Shown here: positions 36,801 to 42,219 of the stretch, piece after piece
Position numbering within the stretch: the first letter of the stretch is position 1
How the letters are laid out: each line of letters begins with the position of its first letter
DNA from: Pisaster brevispinus
Taxonomy: Eukaryota; Echinodermata; Asteroidea; Forcipulatida; Asteriidae
DNA: 64,000 nt
Assembly (NCBI GenBank): GCA_023634235.1
Contig: JAMKCF010000006.1
Coordinates: 12,628,647-12,692,646 of the forward strand
Direction: 5' to 3'
Notes under the pieces: model-generated
Seen by the model: the letters and a program-made list of their open reading frames with translations, nothing else
The model's database searches: none
Told to the model about the DNA's origin: nothing
Position numbers and translations under genes: made by a program

Positions 36801-39800
36801 CAATGCGGGTTAACGTTTGTCAGGACAAGAGTTGAACAAAGGAGATCCACGATTGGTTGTCATTACACACATGAGCACGCTTTCTGTTGTATTTTCACAG
36901 GCTTTAATGTTTTTGGGTAGGCCCTTCACACACCAAAAATTGCCTGGCGGGCACCATAAAGGTGGAACTCTTATGTTAAAGAAGCTAAAGCTATAAGCAG
37001 GGCTTATTCAAGGAGCATAGAACGCAGAAGTGGAACAAAAATTATGGGCACCACCTGGGTACACTAAAACATGTGTTTTGAAAATAAAACTGACAGTAAT
37101 TGAAAGTAAACAGTAGCAATTAATGGCAGGGCAGAGTACTTGGTGTATAAGAATTACATGTGCAATGTACCAGCAACGGACAAACTTGTTATGGAACTTT
37201 TGAAAAACGGGTTACTAAGGCAAGGTCGAAGAGCTACAATGTAGCTATTGCATCTTTAGATAGAGGGAGTCAAGTCTCTACATTTGTACATTCTTATTAC
37301 TGAGAACAAGAGGAAAAGTCATTTTTAGAAAATTCGCTTCAGGTAACAAAATGGCCAACATCGTAAATCTTACACTCTTTTCAAAACCATGGCATAAGCT
37401 TAGGCTGTCAGTTAATAAGGAAATGTGTGCTTTCCTATATCAAACTTCAAACAGGCAGAAGAAGCCCAAGGCATGCTTTCGAAAATGGCCATAATATGGT
37501 TTAAGAATTCCACTTTTTTGAGACTTGCATTTAATACATTTAGAAGAGTACATTCGTTGCCATCCTCCCAAGTTTCATGACAGTCAACCTGTGGACATTT
37601 TCAAATTAGGTTGTCCCGTCTTAGTGAGACAATTTTTTTAAATGTTATGTCGGGACTTTGTTGATGTTCATATGAAGCAAGTAACAGTGGTCTTCGGGGG
37701 TCCTTTAATAATCAAATATTACTGTCAATTGACTTACAGGGAATTCAGATGGAAATATTTCTCTGGAGGATTGCTACCGATAATTGCTACCTTCAGTGAA
37801 CTTCCAGATTGGAACTAACAAATTCCCTTCCCTGTCCCATAGGTTCTACCTTAAATTTATGTTTTCAATACTTACTGTAGGGGCAGGCTTTGCAGCAAAT
37901 TCCCTCAAACTTGATGCGGTTCCTGCAGGTAAGCGGGGGACACGTCTCAAATTGGCAACTGAGCGTGGAGTTGTCACATGAGCAGAAGGAACATTCAGAC
38001 AGTTGGTATCTATCACCATGTAAAACGATTTTCCCATTTGGGTCAGTGCAGGGTAATTCATCCATTTCTGTATCACTTGTAGCTAAAAGTGTCAACAAAA
38101 TAGGAACAGATAAGTGAGCAGAATTTTGAATGATTAATCTCTGCAATTGTAATTAATATTCTTGTGTTGCGAACAACTTATCAAGTTATACTTTTTTCTA
38201 ACTGCTGATTGGATTGGAGACGATTCAAAGATGTCTATGTGCAGGGAATTCTGGCCAAATTTAGCAGCCTTCCTTTGTGCTTACAAAAACACCATTTACT
38301 GAGTTAGTACTAAATTTATGCACAAGCTAAACAATCAAAGAATGGGAACTACTCTCCAGCCCAACTGGCCCTTGCCACAAAATTCCACAGGAGACTGTGG
38401 AGACCAAGTTGTACAAACAGAAGAAACCCAGGCAACCAAATGCTAGCCTGGAAGGTATAATACTTTGTGGCCGTCTGTGGTACCAGTGATATATAAGGTG
38501 TGAAGAAAGCATGCACACAGTAAAAAATCCCTTATTATAACCTGTAAAATATGTATATTTATGTAAGCATACAAGCTTTCTGACACCCCTAGCATTGGCC
38601 ACCATCACCCAGGTCAAAGAATGGACACGTGCACGTGTGTAAGCACCGCGCACAAGTGCCGCGCGCAGCTCTCAGCCAATGATAGGTCTTCATTGACCTC
38701 AGTGAGAGCACTTTTTGGGGCTTGCAACGTCATGTAAGTGGTCTATAACTGGCAATTATTATCCGCTTGAAGTGGTGCGCTGCATGATATTGAGTCTTAT
38801 GATACGGGTGACCAGCTAAATTTCTCTTAAGCAGTCCCTAAATGGATCATCCATGCTTTCAACATTTTCACCATCATACTAAGAGTATAAAGGGGGGGGG
38901 GGAAGTTAAGTATTAAAAACCCTAATCTTAAGCCTATAAAGTTCTGCTTCTAACAAACAATTGGAATTAGCGATTAAACGTATTTGTCCTTTAATCAAAT
39001 ATTTTTTCAAAACTGCAAGATTTGTGACTGCTACCTGCTGATTTCTGCTATGCAGAAATTGTTAAGCACTTTTTCTGCTTTTACAGCAGCTATATGAAAT
39101 TTGGCCCAATTTCAAAGAGCTGCTTAACAACTTTCTGCTATGCAAAAATGACACAGGAAACCGGTCACAAAATGATACATATAACATGATAATTTGGTTG
39201 GTAACCATTTACCTGGTAGGCAAAATTGTTTTGTGCTTGGTTACTTTTTATTTTAAAAACAGCTCTATGAAAGTGGGTCCAGGGCAACTTGAAAAATATG
39301 TACCCGCAGCCTATATAATAGCCATTTTTAAAAATACAAATTACAAAAAAAGCAGTTTAGAACAGATAACAAATGCCTCTGCAAAGAGATTATATCATTT
39401 TGTGTTCATAGGCCCACTACTAACAAGATAAGATTATTTATAACAGCAACAGGTTCTTCTCAATAAATAAAAAGTTGAACACTCTCACACATACATTTCA
39501 AAATTGTCATTCAACTGTTTTATTTTTTGAAAGACTACGGCATAAAATCCCAAAGTCTGCTACCACAAAGCATTAAAAGCTGCCAACAATTTTAAGGCAG
39601 AACAGAAAAGGTGATTTAAAAAAAAGTGTTTAAAAAAAAAGTTTTTGTATGCGGTTACACTGAATATTGCCACCTTTTTTTTCTTAAGATACAGTAAACT
39701 ATTTTCTACTATCACAAACGCAAGATTTCGTCCTTTACATCAAAACTGAATGTCACTTACAGGATGATGACGATGAGCTGTCCTGACCCTGGACAGTTAA

Positions 39801-39866
39801 GCAGCAGCCTAATAGCAAAATCACAGATAAGACCCACAGGCCTCTCCAACCCACAAAGCTATACAT
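2665..39866 (-). CDS. COLP2alpha: Gene B: SURF-containing fibrillar procollagen alpha chain, 5' part (37 coding exons, runs off left edge)
   Basis: A secreted fibril-forming collagen chain. In transcript order: signal exon 39761-39866; vWC 37876-38082; SURF1-11 at 34353-34808, 33077-33541, 32029-32451, 30941-31381, 29134-29574, 28192-28623, 27205-27624, 26639-27076, 26057-26488, 25044-25469, 23906-24328; microexon 22779-22792; minor helix 22224-22271, 21244-21294, 19474-19527, 18521-18598; telopeptide 17977-18057; main helix 16860-16904 through 2665-2709. Every boundary has AG/GT and the 6,507 coding bases stay in frame (SURF exons phase 1-1, helix exons phase 0). vWC followed by about a dozen SURF modules is the known layout of the sea urchin 2-alpha chain, in which the N-propeptide is kept on fibrils. 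The symbol rests on that domain order, not on an alignment. The C-terminal two thirds of the helix and the C-propeptide are not in the window. Confidence 0.9.
2819..2966. repeat. Palindromic MITE, family with copies at 31630-31780 and (shortened) 4690-4746
   Basis: The ends are imperfect inverted repeats (CGTCCGAAATTGG at the left, CCAATTCGGATACAGC at the right). The same interior words (TCAAG, then CAACACTCTTAGCAACAG, then tandem CATAGC) occur in the 31.6-kb copy. No coding capacity. The start of an apparent 81-codon ORF here is only repeat sequence. Confidence 0.6.
3074..3127 (-). CDS. Gene B main-helix exon 16 (residues 325-342)
   Basis: A 54-base phase-0 exon encoding GNSGAQGSIGAPGEKGDA, with donor GTGAGA. 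It sits between the MITE copy at 2.8-2.97 kb and a plain AT-rich intron. Confidence 0.9.
3733..3995 (-). repeat. tRNA-derived SINE (family 1), minus strand
   Basis: It ends at the right in a tRNA-like head whose minus-strand B box reads GGGTTCGAGTCC, and carries the family body (GACACTTATGTCCTTAAGCAAG, then a CTTTGTCCTTTGGATGGGA-type segment). The left end is an AT-rich tail. Confidence 0.6.
4023..4076 (-). CDS. Gene B main-helix exon 15 (residues 307-324)
   Basis: A 54-base phase-0 exon encoding GGVGAPGPSGVQGAVGYP. The donor is GTTAGT, a less common but valid form. The family 1 SINE ends just 28 bases beyond the donor. Confidence 0.9.
4156..4465. repeat. Two adjoining palindromic MITEs
   Basis: The first (about 4156-4272) runs from GGGCCCAATGG to GAAATTGCACCC and carries a GGAATTCTGCGCTTAC word shared with 18782-18890. 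The second (about 4265-4465) starts CCCCAGTTTCATAGAGCTGC and contains the GATACCAGCCACA and GGCTGGTTACC segments typical of the TCATAGAGCTGCTTAAGCAG family found many times in this window. Confidence 0.65.
5050..5103 (-). CDS. Gene B main-helix exon 14 (residues 289-306)
   Basis: A 54-base phase-0 exon encoding GESGPGGPAGARGAVGAR, with donor GTAAGT and a good AG acceptor. Confidence 0.92.
5525..5578 (-). CDS. Gene B main-helix exon 13 (residues 271-288)
   Basis: A 54-base phase-0 exon encoding GAVGPGGVAGVDGQEGAE, with donor GTAAGA. Confidence 0.92.
6110..6375 (-). repeat. tRNA-derived SINE (family 1), minus strand
   Basis: The right end (about 6295-6370) is the tRNA-like head: B box GGGTTCGAATCTC and A-box-like TGGCCGAGCGG on the minus strand. 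The body carries the family phrases for CAAAGCATTTGACTATAATTG and a run of nine to ten C residues. Confidence 0.65.
6795..6947 (-). CDS. Gene B main-helix exon 12 (residues 220-270), 153 bases
   Basis: An unusually large helix exon: 17 Gly-X-Y triplets, starting GAAGANGGAGATGARGPS and ending GNAGAQGGR. The size equals 99+54, which are adjacent exons at the matching place in vertebrate fibrillar genes, so it reads as a fusion (intron loss). Alanine- and glycine-rich, with only two prolines. Confidence 0.93.
7210..7555. repeat. GTGGACATCATTTTA short-unit minisatellite
   Basis: About twenty imperfect copies of a 14-17-base unit (AGTGGACATCATTTT and variants). Copies are most regular at 7,405-7,480. 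An ORF through it is a repeat artefact. It ends 40 bases from exon 7597-7641. Confidence 0.9.
7597..7641 (-). CDS. Gene B main-helix exon 11 (residues 205-219)
   Basis: A 45-base phase-0 exon encoding GFAGKDGASGSIGDM, with donor GTAAGT. It contains no proline. Confidence 0.92.
8065..8163 (-). CDS. Gene B main-helix exon 10 (residues 172-204)
   Basis: A 99-base phase-0 exon of 11 triplets, starting GEVGDQGEGGLQGIQGLR and ending GAPGQTGAV. It has one proline and is acidic. Confidence 0.93.
8534..9158. mobile_element. Non-autonomous pogo/Tigger-like DNA element, 625 bp
   Basis: Perfect 19-base terminal inverted repeats (CAGTCGACTCTCGTTAATA at 8534-8552, its reverse complement at 9140-9158), flanked by TA on both sides (8532-8533, 9159-9160). 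CAGT-type ends with a TA duplication are typical of the pogo branch of Tc1/mariner. No transposase reading frame is present. Subterminal CGGATCAGACAGAACC and GGTCCGATCTGAT words also form inverted motifs. Confidence 0.75.
9391..9444 (-). CDS. Gene B main-helix exon 9 (residues 154-171)
   Basis: A 54-base phase-0 exon encoding GQMGSSGVMGSMGQKGFK, with donor GTAAGT. No proline, three methionines. Confidence 0.92.
10021..10065 (-). CDS. Gene B main-helix exon 8 (residues 139-153)
   Basis: A 45-base phase-0 exon encoding GTRGQDGSDGEVGNA, with donor GTAAGT. No proline, net acidic. Confidence 0.92.
10665..10897. mobile_element. Foldback (inverted-repeat) element with an internal 23-bp tandem array
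   Basis: The arms contain two perfect blocks in matching order: TTGCGGTGACACCAT (10671-10685) with ATGGTGTCACCGCAA (10878-10892), and TCTCTTTTGTGAGTAGTG (10696-10713) with CACTACTCACAAAAGAGA (10855-10872). Between them are about five copies of a 23-base unit (GGTCAAACTACTGGTTCTGC plus TCA). Foldback elements with tandem outer repeats are known in sea urchins (TU elements). Membership in that group is inference. Confidence 0.75.
10959..11012 (-). CDS. Gene B main-helix exon 7 (residues 121-138)
   Basis: A 54-base phase-0 exon encoding GDRGHAGERGERGSRGTV, with donor GTAAGT. No proline and strongly basic, with five arginines. It is the main cluster of positive charge in the proline-poor stretch. 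Confidence 0.92.
11966..12064 (-). CDS. Gene B main-helix exon 6 (residues 88-120)
   Basis: A 99-base phase-0 exon of 11 triplets, starting GGRGAKGMSGDAGDFGDS and ending GAAGAVGAT. No proline. The size equals 54+45, adjacent exons at the matching vertebrate position, so it is a likely fusion. Confidence 0.93.
12842..12895 (-). CDS. Gene B main-helix exon 5 (residues 70-87), candidate cross-link lysine
   Basis: A 54-base phase-0 exon encoding GASGMPGNPGSQGHKGWR. The lysine in GHKGW is helix residue 84, close to vertebrate cross-link Lys87 in KGHRGF. By analogy it may accept a telopeptide aldehyde after lysyl oxidase action. This is inference from position and motif. Confidence 0.92.
13704..13902. 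repeat. Palindromic MITE, TCATAGAGCTGCTTAAGCAG family
   Basis: A clear copy: left end AGTTTTATAGAGCTGCTGC with CTTAAGCAG, right end GCTTAAGCAGCTCTATGAAA. The middle GATACCTCTCACGG and GGCTGGTAACCTG segments are shared with the other copies. Confidence 0.8.
14583..14636 (-). CDS. Gene B main-helix exon 4 (residues 52-69)
   Basis: A 54-base phase-0 exon encoding GSDGSSGSTGAAGILGAQ, with donor GTAACT. Serine-rich, no proline. Confidence 0.9.
14845..15235 (+). repeat. Near-complete tRNA-derived SINE (family 1), plus strand
   Basis: The head has B box GGGTTTGAGTCCCGG. The conserved body has TCCTTAGGCAAGGCGCTTAA and CTTCGGATGGGACG. The second half runs TGTGCCACAGCACCTTGCAA to TGATAAAATGTGCTACACAA, and the tail is (ATT)n at 15210-15232. 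The 122-codon frame across it is not a gene. Confidence 0.75.
15282..15335 (-). CDS. Gene B main-helix exon 3 (residues 34-51)
   Basis: A 54-base phase-0 exon encoding GPSGPSGPRGPDGDSGRD, with donor GTAAGT. With exon 1, one of the more proline-rich parts of the visible gene B helix. Confidence 0.93.
15945..16030 (-). repeat. tRNA-like repeat shared with 63290-63405
   Basis: The words AGAGCAGACGTCTTACCACT, AGACCACCGAACTTGCCCAG and GTGGCTAGAGGCAG recur at 63.3 kb with few changes. On the minus strand they form an A-box-like TGGTCTAGTGGTAAGACG. The B-box half is missing in this copy. Confidence 0.55.
16144..16197 (-). CDS. Gene B main-helix exon 2 (residues 16-33)
   Basis: A 54-base phase-0 exon encoding GPSGMRGQSGDIGGVGQP, with donor GTAAGT. 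Confidence 0.93.
16860..16904 (-). CDS. Gene B main-helix exon 1 (residues 1-15), helix start
   Basis: A 45-base phase-0 exon encoding GPPGPVGLPGKAGVR, with donor GTGAGT. It follows the telopeptide exon directly, so the main triple helix begins exactly at an exon boundary. Four prolines make it a stable N-terminal nucleus. Confidence 0.93.
17628..17790. repeat. 23-bp tandem repeat, about 7 copies
   Basis: The unit is GTGAACTGGTTGCTATGGGTATA with point variants. It lies inside the intron between the telopeptide exon and helix exon 1. Confidence 0.9.
17977..18057 (-). CDS. Gene B N-telopeptide exon
   Basis: An 81-base phase-0 exon of 27 residues with no Gly-X-Y: AIAPATIARPSGKKGFNF followed by GMSPSQVVQ. 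It separates the minor helix from the main helix. The KKG lysines are candidates for telopeptide cross-links. I see no clear vertebrate-type Pro/Ala-Gln N-proteinase site, which fits the known retention of the N-propeptide in the sea urchin 2-alpha chain. Confidence 0.9.
18521..18598 (-). CDS. Gene B minor-helix exon 4
   Basis: A 78-base phase-0 exon of 26 residues, starting GPNGEYGPNGYPGVPGSP and ending GPPGPPGE. Proline-rich, unlike the main helix, so it likely supplies most of the stability of the short N-propeptide helix. Confidence 0.92.
18782..19090. repeat. MITE copies (GGAATTCTGCGCTTAC family plus degenerate TCATAGAGCTGC-type remnant)
   Basis: The segment 18782-18890 pairs CTGCTTACCGCGGAATTCTG with a later CCACGGTAAGCAGCG as an inverted repeat. 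From 18950 to 19035 there is a remnant with TTGCTTACTGATAAATAGC and TTTATGAAGAGTTGGCCCAG. Confidence 0.5.
19474..19527 (-). CDS. Gene B minor-helix exon 3
   Basis: A 54-base phase-0 exon encoding GYPGPKGYPGQMGSPGMK, with donor GTGAGA. The repeated GYPG tyrosines resemble those of the neighbouring minor-helix exon. Confidence 0.92.
20475..21040. mobile_element. Inverted-repeat element, ACTGTGCAAGTCTYGCGC family
   Basis: The left end GGACTGTGCAAGTCTCGCGC is followed by ATATTGAAAAC. The right end is GTTTGAATATGTGCGCAGTC. The same ends form a short palindrome at 61980-62096, and a partial copy starts near 13369. No reading frame of interest inside. Confidence 0.55.
21244..21294 (-). CDS. Gene B minor-helix exon 2
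   Basis: A 51-base phase-0 exon encoding DHMAFGPQGIPGPAGPG, with donor GTACGT. Its first five residues (DHMAF), with AAQLP of the previous exon, interrupt the minor helix. Confidence 0.85.
21430..21800 (-). repeat. tRNA-derived SINE (family 1), minus strand
   Basis: The tail (ATT/ATA)n is at 21433-21455. The head at the right has minus-strand B box GGGTTCGAATCCCGG and A box TGGCCAAGCAG. The body has CAAAGCAATTATAGTAAAGT. Confidence 0.7.
22224..22271 (-). CDS. Gene B minor-helix exon 1
   Basis: A 48-base phase-0 exon encoding GPPGIKGYKGNAAQLP, with donor GTAAGT. Three Gly-X-Y triplets, then GNAAQLP, where the repeat breaks. Confidence 0.88.
22480..22745 (-). repeat. tRNA-derived SINE (family 1), minus strand
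   Basis: The right end is the tRNA-like head: minus-strand B box GGGTTTGAGTCCCAG and A box TGGCCAAGTGG. The body phrases AAGTGCCTTGCCTAAGGACA and CATCCAAAGGACGAAACG are shared with the other copies. Confidence 0.7.
22779..22792 (-). CDS. Gene B 14-base microexon joining SURF11 to the minor helix
   Basis: Reads CTGAGGTCGCAAAG between AG and GTAAGA. The length is 2 modulo 3, exactly what is needed to pass from the phase-1 end of SURF11 to the phase-0 helix exons. With the preceding G it gives A-E-V-A-K. The frame requirement is the main support. Skipping it would shift the frame. Confidence 0.75.
23906..24328 (-). CDS. Gene B SURF module 11
   Basis: A 423-base phase 1-1 exon (141 codons). The four SURF cysteines are in VPC, YIC, RKC and LKC. 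The conserved core is GRNLWKVETY, where most modules read GS after the aromatic. It is the most diverged of the odd modules (no DW near the start, a shorter middle) and is nearest the minor helix. The start was chosen at the AG|GTATAACC acceptor, the end at G|GTAATA. Confidence 0.93.
24412..24775 (+). repeat. tRNA-derived SINE (family 1), plus strand
   Basis: A well-preserved head: A box TGGCCTGGTGG, B box GGTTCGAATCC, spaced like a class II tRNA. The body has CACTTGGGTCCCTGAGCAAG and the tail is AT-rich. Confidence 0.75.
25044..25469 (-). CDS. Gene B SURF module 10
   Basis: A 426-base phase 1-1 exon (142 codons). Cysteines are in LAC, YLC, KKC and TKC. The core DDLWQMALYGSNNIDG matches the family pattern (LW, then an aromatic and GS). 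The donor is G|GTAAGA and the acceptor AG|GTGTTA. Confidence 0.95.
26057..26488 (-). CDS. Gene B SURF module 9
   Basis: A 432-base phase 1-1 exon (144 codons). Cysteines are in IGC, YLC, VKC and EDC. The core is GDALWRVGIFGATKPDG. The start VVIEDMNW aligns with modules 3, 5 and 7. The donor is GTTTGT, weak but at the conserved position. Of all modules it looks closest to module 5. Confidence 0.94.
26639..27076 (-). CDS. Gene B SURF module 8
   Basis: A 438-base phase 1-1 exon (146 codons) beginning AVYVDSVESN. Cysteines are in LDC, YLC, RDC and EMC. The core GRNMWRLNLYGS and the block CTEFSRNPSSSV are nearly identical to module 4, marking a recent module duplication. Confidence 0.95.
27205..27624 (-). 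CDS. Gene B SURF module 7
   Basis: A 420-base phase 1-1 exon (140 codons), the shortest module. Cysteines are in IGC, HIC, IDC and AKC. The core is LEGTGLWKMNLFGSRNADG. In the 43-residue block from GMPTPL to GSGQR, 31 positions match module 3 by eye. Confidence 0.95.
27655..27880 (-). repeat. Headless SINE (family 1) body fragment
   Basis: CACTTTATCACACCCGATGG and AAAATGCTCATTATTTG align with the second half of the copies at 58.84 kb and (reversed) 15.1 kb. The tRNA-like head is missing. Confidence 0.55.
28192..28623 (-). CDS. Gene B SURF module 6 (donor uncertain)
   Basis: 432 bases (144 codons) if the exon ends at the conserved CKG position with donor GTTGGA. A second in-frame donor, ACAG|GTAGTA, lies 42 bases downstream (exon end 28150) and is closer to consensus. 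It would add 14 residues, mostly WIISFDANKILPT. Cysteines are in LQC, YLC, VSC and DRC. The core is GENLWMVGMYGSSSPQG. DMTGLQCKDVKYLCTEL resembles module 8. Confidence 0.88.
29134..29574 (-). CDS. Gene B SURF module 5
   Basis: A 441-base phase 1-1 exon (147 codons). Cysteines are in IGC, YVC, TSC and QKC. The core is LEGEGLWRMGMYGSKSPEG. The exon ends in C rather than G, so the junction codon with module 6 is CGT (Arg) where the others have Gly. Confidence 0.94.
30452..30826 (+). repeat. tRNA-derived SINE (family 1), plus strand
   Basis: Head B box GGGTTCGAATCCC, body CACTTGTTTCCTTGAGCAAG, tail (ATT)n at 30788-30821. Located in the intron between modules 5 and 4. Confidence 0.75.
30941..31381 (-). 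CDS. Gene B SURF module 4
   Basis: A 441-base phase 1-1 exon (147 codons). Cysteines are in LDC, FLC, RDC and DMC. The core GRNLWRLNLYGS and the block CTEFSRNPSSSV are shared almost exactly with module 8. The donor is G|GTAAGT and the acceptor AG|GTGTGT. Confidence 0.95.
31630..31780. repeat. Palindromic MITE (same family as 2819-2966)
   Basis: The arms are TTCGAATTGGCGGCTTTGGC at the left and GCTCTAGCCACCAATTTGGA at the right, imperfectly inverted. The interior CAACACTCTTAGCAACAG is shared with the 2.8-kb copy. Confidence 0.65.
32029..32451 (-). CDS. Gene B SURF module 3
   Basis: A 423-base phase 1-1 exon (141 codons). Cysteines are in VGC, YLC, ISC and EEC. The core is LEGSGLWKMNIFGSENMDG, clearly the partner of module 7. 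Confidence 0.95.
32536..32655. repeat. 40-bp direct repeat, three copies
   Basis: The unit starts CTGTAGTGCATTTAAGGTGA and continues TTACCAGTTACTTGTAAAAA. The copies are essentially identical, so the expansion is recent. Confidence 0.95.
33077..33541 (-). CDS. Gene B SURF module 2
   Basis: A 465-base phase 1-1 exon (155 codons), the longest module. Cysteines are in HSC, FFC, TGC and EAC. The core GENLWTASMWMSSDEMG has W in place of the usual Y/F and MS in place of GS, as in module 1. The block CAKFNKN plus an extra SSDYAGF stretch pairs it with module 1. Confidence 0.94.
34000..34293. mobile_element. piggyBac-like MITE, 294 bp, flanked by TTAA
   Basis: The terminal inverted repeats CACGTTGACTGCCG (34000-34013) and CGGCAGTCAATGTG (34280-34293) differ at one position. 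TTAA lies immediately outside both ends (33996-33999, 34294-34297), the target-site signature of piggyBac. Internal CTACGAGTATAC and CTACGAATC words add weaker inversions. No transposase. Confidence 0.8.
34353..34808 (-). CDS. Gene B SURF module 1
   Basis: A 456-base phase 1-1 exon (152 codons), first after the vWC exon. Cysteines are in HTC, FIC, TGC and TFC. The core is GQGLWTTRLWMAENEDG. CAKFNKG and the RDYLTF insertion are shared with module 2, so modules 1-2 form a diverged pair at the N-terminal end. The junction codon with vWC is AAC (Asn). Confidence 0.94.
34809..37875. other. Intron 2 of gene B (vWC to SURF1), about 3.07 kb
   Basis: No twelfth SURF exon or other coding segment was found on the minus strand. 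I looked for the LW core and phase 1-1 cysteine exons. It has a GGTCCGCTGGCC/GGTCCCCGCTGGCCAGTC pair (about 35755-35770, 35995-36010) but nothing I can name. Confidence 0.6.
37876..38082 (-). CDS. Gene B von Willebrand factor C (vWC) exon
   Basis: A 207-base phase 1-1 exon (69 codons). Ten cysteines in canonical vWC order, with CSFCSC (the CXXCXC motif) and the terminal CCKAC (CCXXC). Acidic linker SDTEMDELP leads in. vWC is the usual first domain of fibrillar collagen N-propeptides and binds BMP/TGF-beta-type ligands in several family members. No ligand can be inferred here. Donor A|GTAAGT. Confidence 0.95.
38580..38755. repeat. Dispersed repeat shared with 19610-19750
   Basis: Both carry CAGCCAAT(C/G)ATAGGTCTTCA, a nearby CA-TCAGTGA segment, and a tail reading GT(C/G)ACG(C/T)CAT before GTCTAT. 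Flanking unique sequence differs. Confidence 0.6.
39103..39285. repeat. Palindromic MITE, TCATAGAGCTGCTTAAGCAG family
   Basis: The left end GCCCAATTTCAAAGAGCTGC, the right end CAGCTCTATGAAAGTGGGTC and the middle TTGGTTGGTAACC match the other copies. Confidence 0.7.
39761..39866 (-). CDS. Gene B exon 1: start codon and signal peptide
   Basis: 106 coding bases. The ATG at 39864-39866 opens MYSFVGWRGLWVLSVILL, continuing LGCCLTVQG. It has a short positive N-region, a hydrophobic core and a likely cleavage after VQG. Then QDSSSSS, split by the phase-1 donor GTAAGT. This ATG was chosen because it opens a clear secretory signal in frame with the vWC exon. Confidence 0.9.
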
Positions 39867-39954
39867 GGTTTGCACATGTACAATCTCTGTGTACCGCCTC
39901 TCAAGAAAAGTATGTGCAACAACCAACAGTCGGCCAAAAGAGTTCCAGCGGCTG

Positions 39955-40040
39955 TGGGCTGATTGCCCCGCTTGTTGTGGCTTGGTTTTATGGGCATATT
40001 ATGGGATGGATTGAATGAGAGTGGCAAATCTTCAGCCAAT
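39955..40040 (-). promoter_or_regulatory. Candidate gene B core promoter: TATA-like box and CCAAT box
   Basis: On the minus strand CATAAAACC (39984-39992) lies about 120 bases above the ATG, and a reversed CCAAT box (40036-40040) lies about 45 bases further upstream. If transcription starts near 39,955-39,960, the CCAAT box would sit at about -80, where CBF/NF-Y binds vertebrate type I collagen promoters. The start site is inferred. Confidence 0.4.
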
Positions 40041-41169
40041 GGGGTAGGCTTCTTACAAGGACATCCTTAAGGAAATGGAGGAATGACCCAAAAGATCAAC
40101 CCACCTGATGAGTCTCTTATTCAATTACATACGATTGATAAAGCAATATCATCATTTTTTGCACAGCCCTAGGGGGTAGCCAGTCGACCACAAGGTGATG
40201 ACGGCTGGGTGAAAGATTCCAATGCTGGATGCTTCTAAACTCTTTTGGTTATTCCTGTAACCATGCAATGTGTAGAGTCCCAAGTTCAAGATCGGAGAAA
40301 CTTCCATATAGTTTACTTTTCTTTTTTCTTTTTTTATAATTAAGGACTATCAACAAGTGTTATTACATTAGTCAAACTTAGCCATATTATAAAATCGGTA
40401 GCATTTCTAATGATGGATGTTGTGAACTACCATTGCGCTGCATTAGTCTTGGGAAGACCTTTTGGTGTGAGAGAGCAGACTGTAAGTTAATTAAGGAATA
40501 TGGTGAACCAGTACCAGCATGCATGGTAGTTGATTGACTGAGGTTAAGGTTACAATTTTCAAGGATTTAGGGAGAAACCTCTCACTTGTTTATTACAAAC
40601 ATGTTTCAGACTTCGGTAATTCAATCATCAACTTAATAAAAACCACGTTTTCTATGGTCACGTTCTTACCATTTATGCATTCATTCCTTTTTTCACTACT
40701 TTTTCTGGAATGAAGAGGAGCAAGCACACAAAAGAGAGCATGCAGGCAAAAAGAAAAAAAAGAACAATGGCGTTTAAAATGGAATGGTACATTGGTTATT
40801 AGAAGACTTTGAGAGCGTTCATTTCAATTCCTTGGCATCCAAAAGACATCTGATAAAATTAACCACTATTTAATGGGGACATTTCCTTTAAATTTGTGCT
40901 GATTAGGCCTACAATGGTTTCTATTTGCAAGGAAACCCCCCCCCCAAAAAAAAGTGGTAGGTTAAGCAACTTTTTTTTTTTCACAACCTTTTGGTAAATT
41001 TTCTTTAATACAACTGAACTTTTTTCGAACCCATGTAACCACAGTGACTTGCAAGTAAACAATGTGATGTTTGGGCCATTAAGTCAGTTTAGATCAATAG
41101 GTTTTTACTTCACAGAGGGAAAACATATGGAAGGGGATGGATAGTGTAATGGTCCTTGCCCAAGTGATG

Positions 41170-41470
41170 TTCCTGGATGTATTGAAAGTCGTGGCTGATC
41201 AGTGTTTCTGATCAGCAGAGTGTGGGTTCAAGTCCCTGTCGTAACACTTGTGTCCTTGAGCCAGATGCTTTACCAAAATTGCTGTGTCCTTTGGATGGGA
41301 CATAAAGCTGTAGGTTCCGTGTACAGTACTAGGATTGGCAGTGCACAAAAAAGTACTAGGATTGGCAGTGCATAAAAAAAGTACTAGGATTGGCAATGCA
41401 CAAAACAGGACACAGAACCCTGGAAGTGTAGGGGTTAACCCGGGATGTTTCTGGTTCACATAGCAAGCAC
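41170..41470 (+). repeat. tRNA-derived SINE (family 1) with internal 28-30-bp tandem triplication
   Basis: Head B box GGGTTCAAGTCCC, body CACTTGTGTCCTTGAGCCAG and CTTTGGATGGGACATAAAGC. Three copies of GTACTAGGATTGGCAGTGCA follow at about 41325-41405. Confidence 0.7.
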
Positions 41471-42219
41471 TCTTGTTAAAGATTTCCTCAGACTTATGAA
41501 GCATCCTTGGATTCAATAATTTCCAATAAATAAAGTGGCTCCTTTTTACCAAGGTAAAAAGTGCCTTGTCCTTACCGTATACATTTATTGGTCTGAGTCT
41601 CTGGGTCATTGTGCAAGTTATGTTAAACTTGTAAGTCTTGTGGTACATTCCATGGTGACATAGGCCTATTCAATCACTATTTTAATTTTAATAATAACAC
41701 AATGCATACTTTAGGAGCTTAAGTTTTGTAAGATTTTGATATTTACTGCCAAATTATTCAAAGTCAAAGTTAAATCTAGGGCTTGGGTTTTGCAGATTAG
41801 ATGCACCTTAGAAATTTACAGTTCTGCAAATCTTTGAAATCTAACTTTAAATGAGGATTTCATTTTGTTAATATGTGACACGGGCCCGATGCTTCCCGGA
41901 GGCATGAAGGCAATTGCCTATATTGCCCTCGGTCATTGCCTCTGTTGCCCCTGGTCATTGCCTTGGTGCCCCTTGAAATGTTCCAATAGAAATACAATTT
42001 CCTCGTAGAGGTGCCCTTGACAAGAAGCATCAGGCTGGGGCTGACATGTGACATGGCACAACAAACCTTGGATGAGATGGGGGTCAAAATCAGTCTAAAA
42101 CAACTCCAAACAAACATTCTAATCAAAAAACCAGATGGCAGCCATTGGTCCTCATGCTTGAAGAGTTACAAAAACAAAGCCAAAGGGCACCAAAGCAAAA
42201 GCACAGAGCCATGTTGGTT

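Larger units (their letters stand above)
38083..39760. other. Intron 1 of gene B, about 1.68 kb, repeat-rich
   Basis: Contains a repeat segment (38580-38755) shared with 19610-19750 and a palindromic MITE pair (about 39025-39285). No exon seen. By analogy with other collagen genes the first intron could hold enhancers, but no specific site was identified. Confidence 0.5.

Noticed and set aside
34809..37875. A hidden twelfth SURF exon in intron 2
   Set aside because: No phase 1-1 open segment with the LW core and four cysteines was found.
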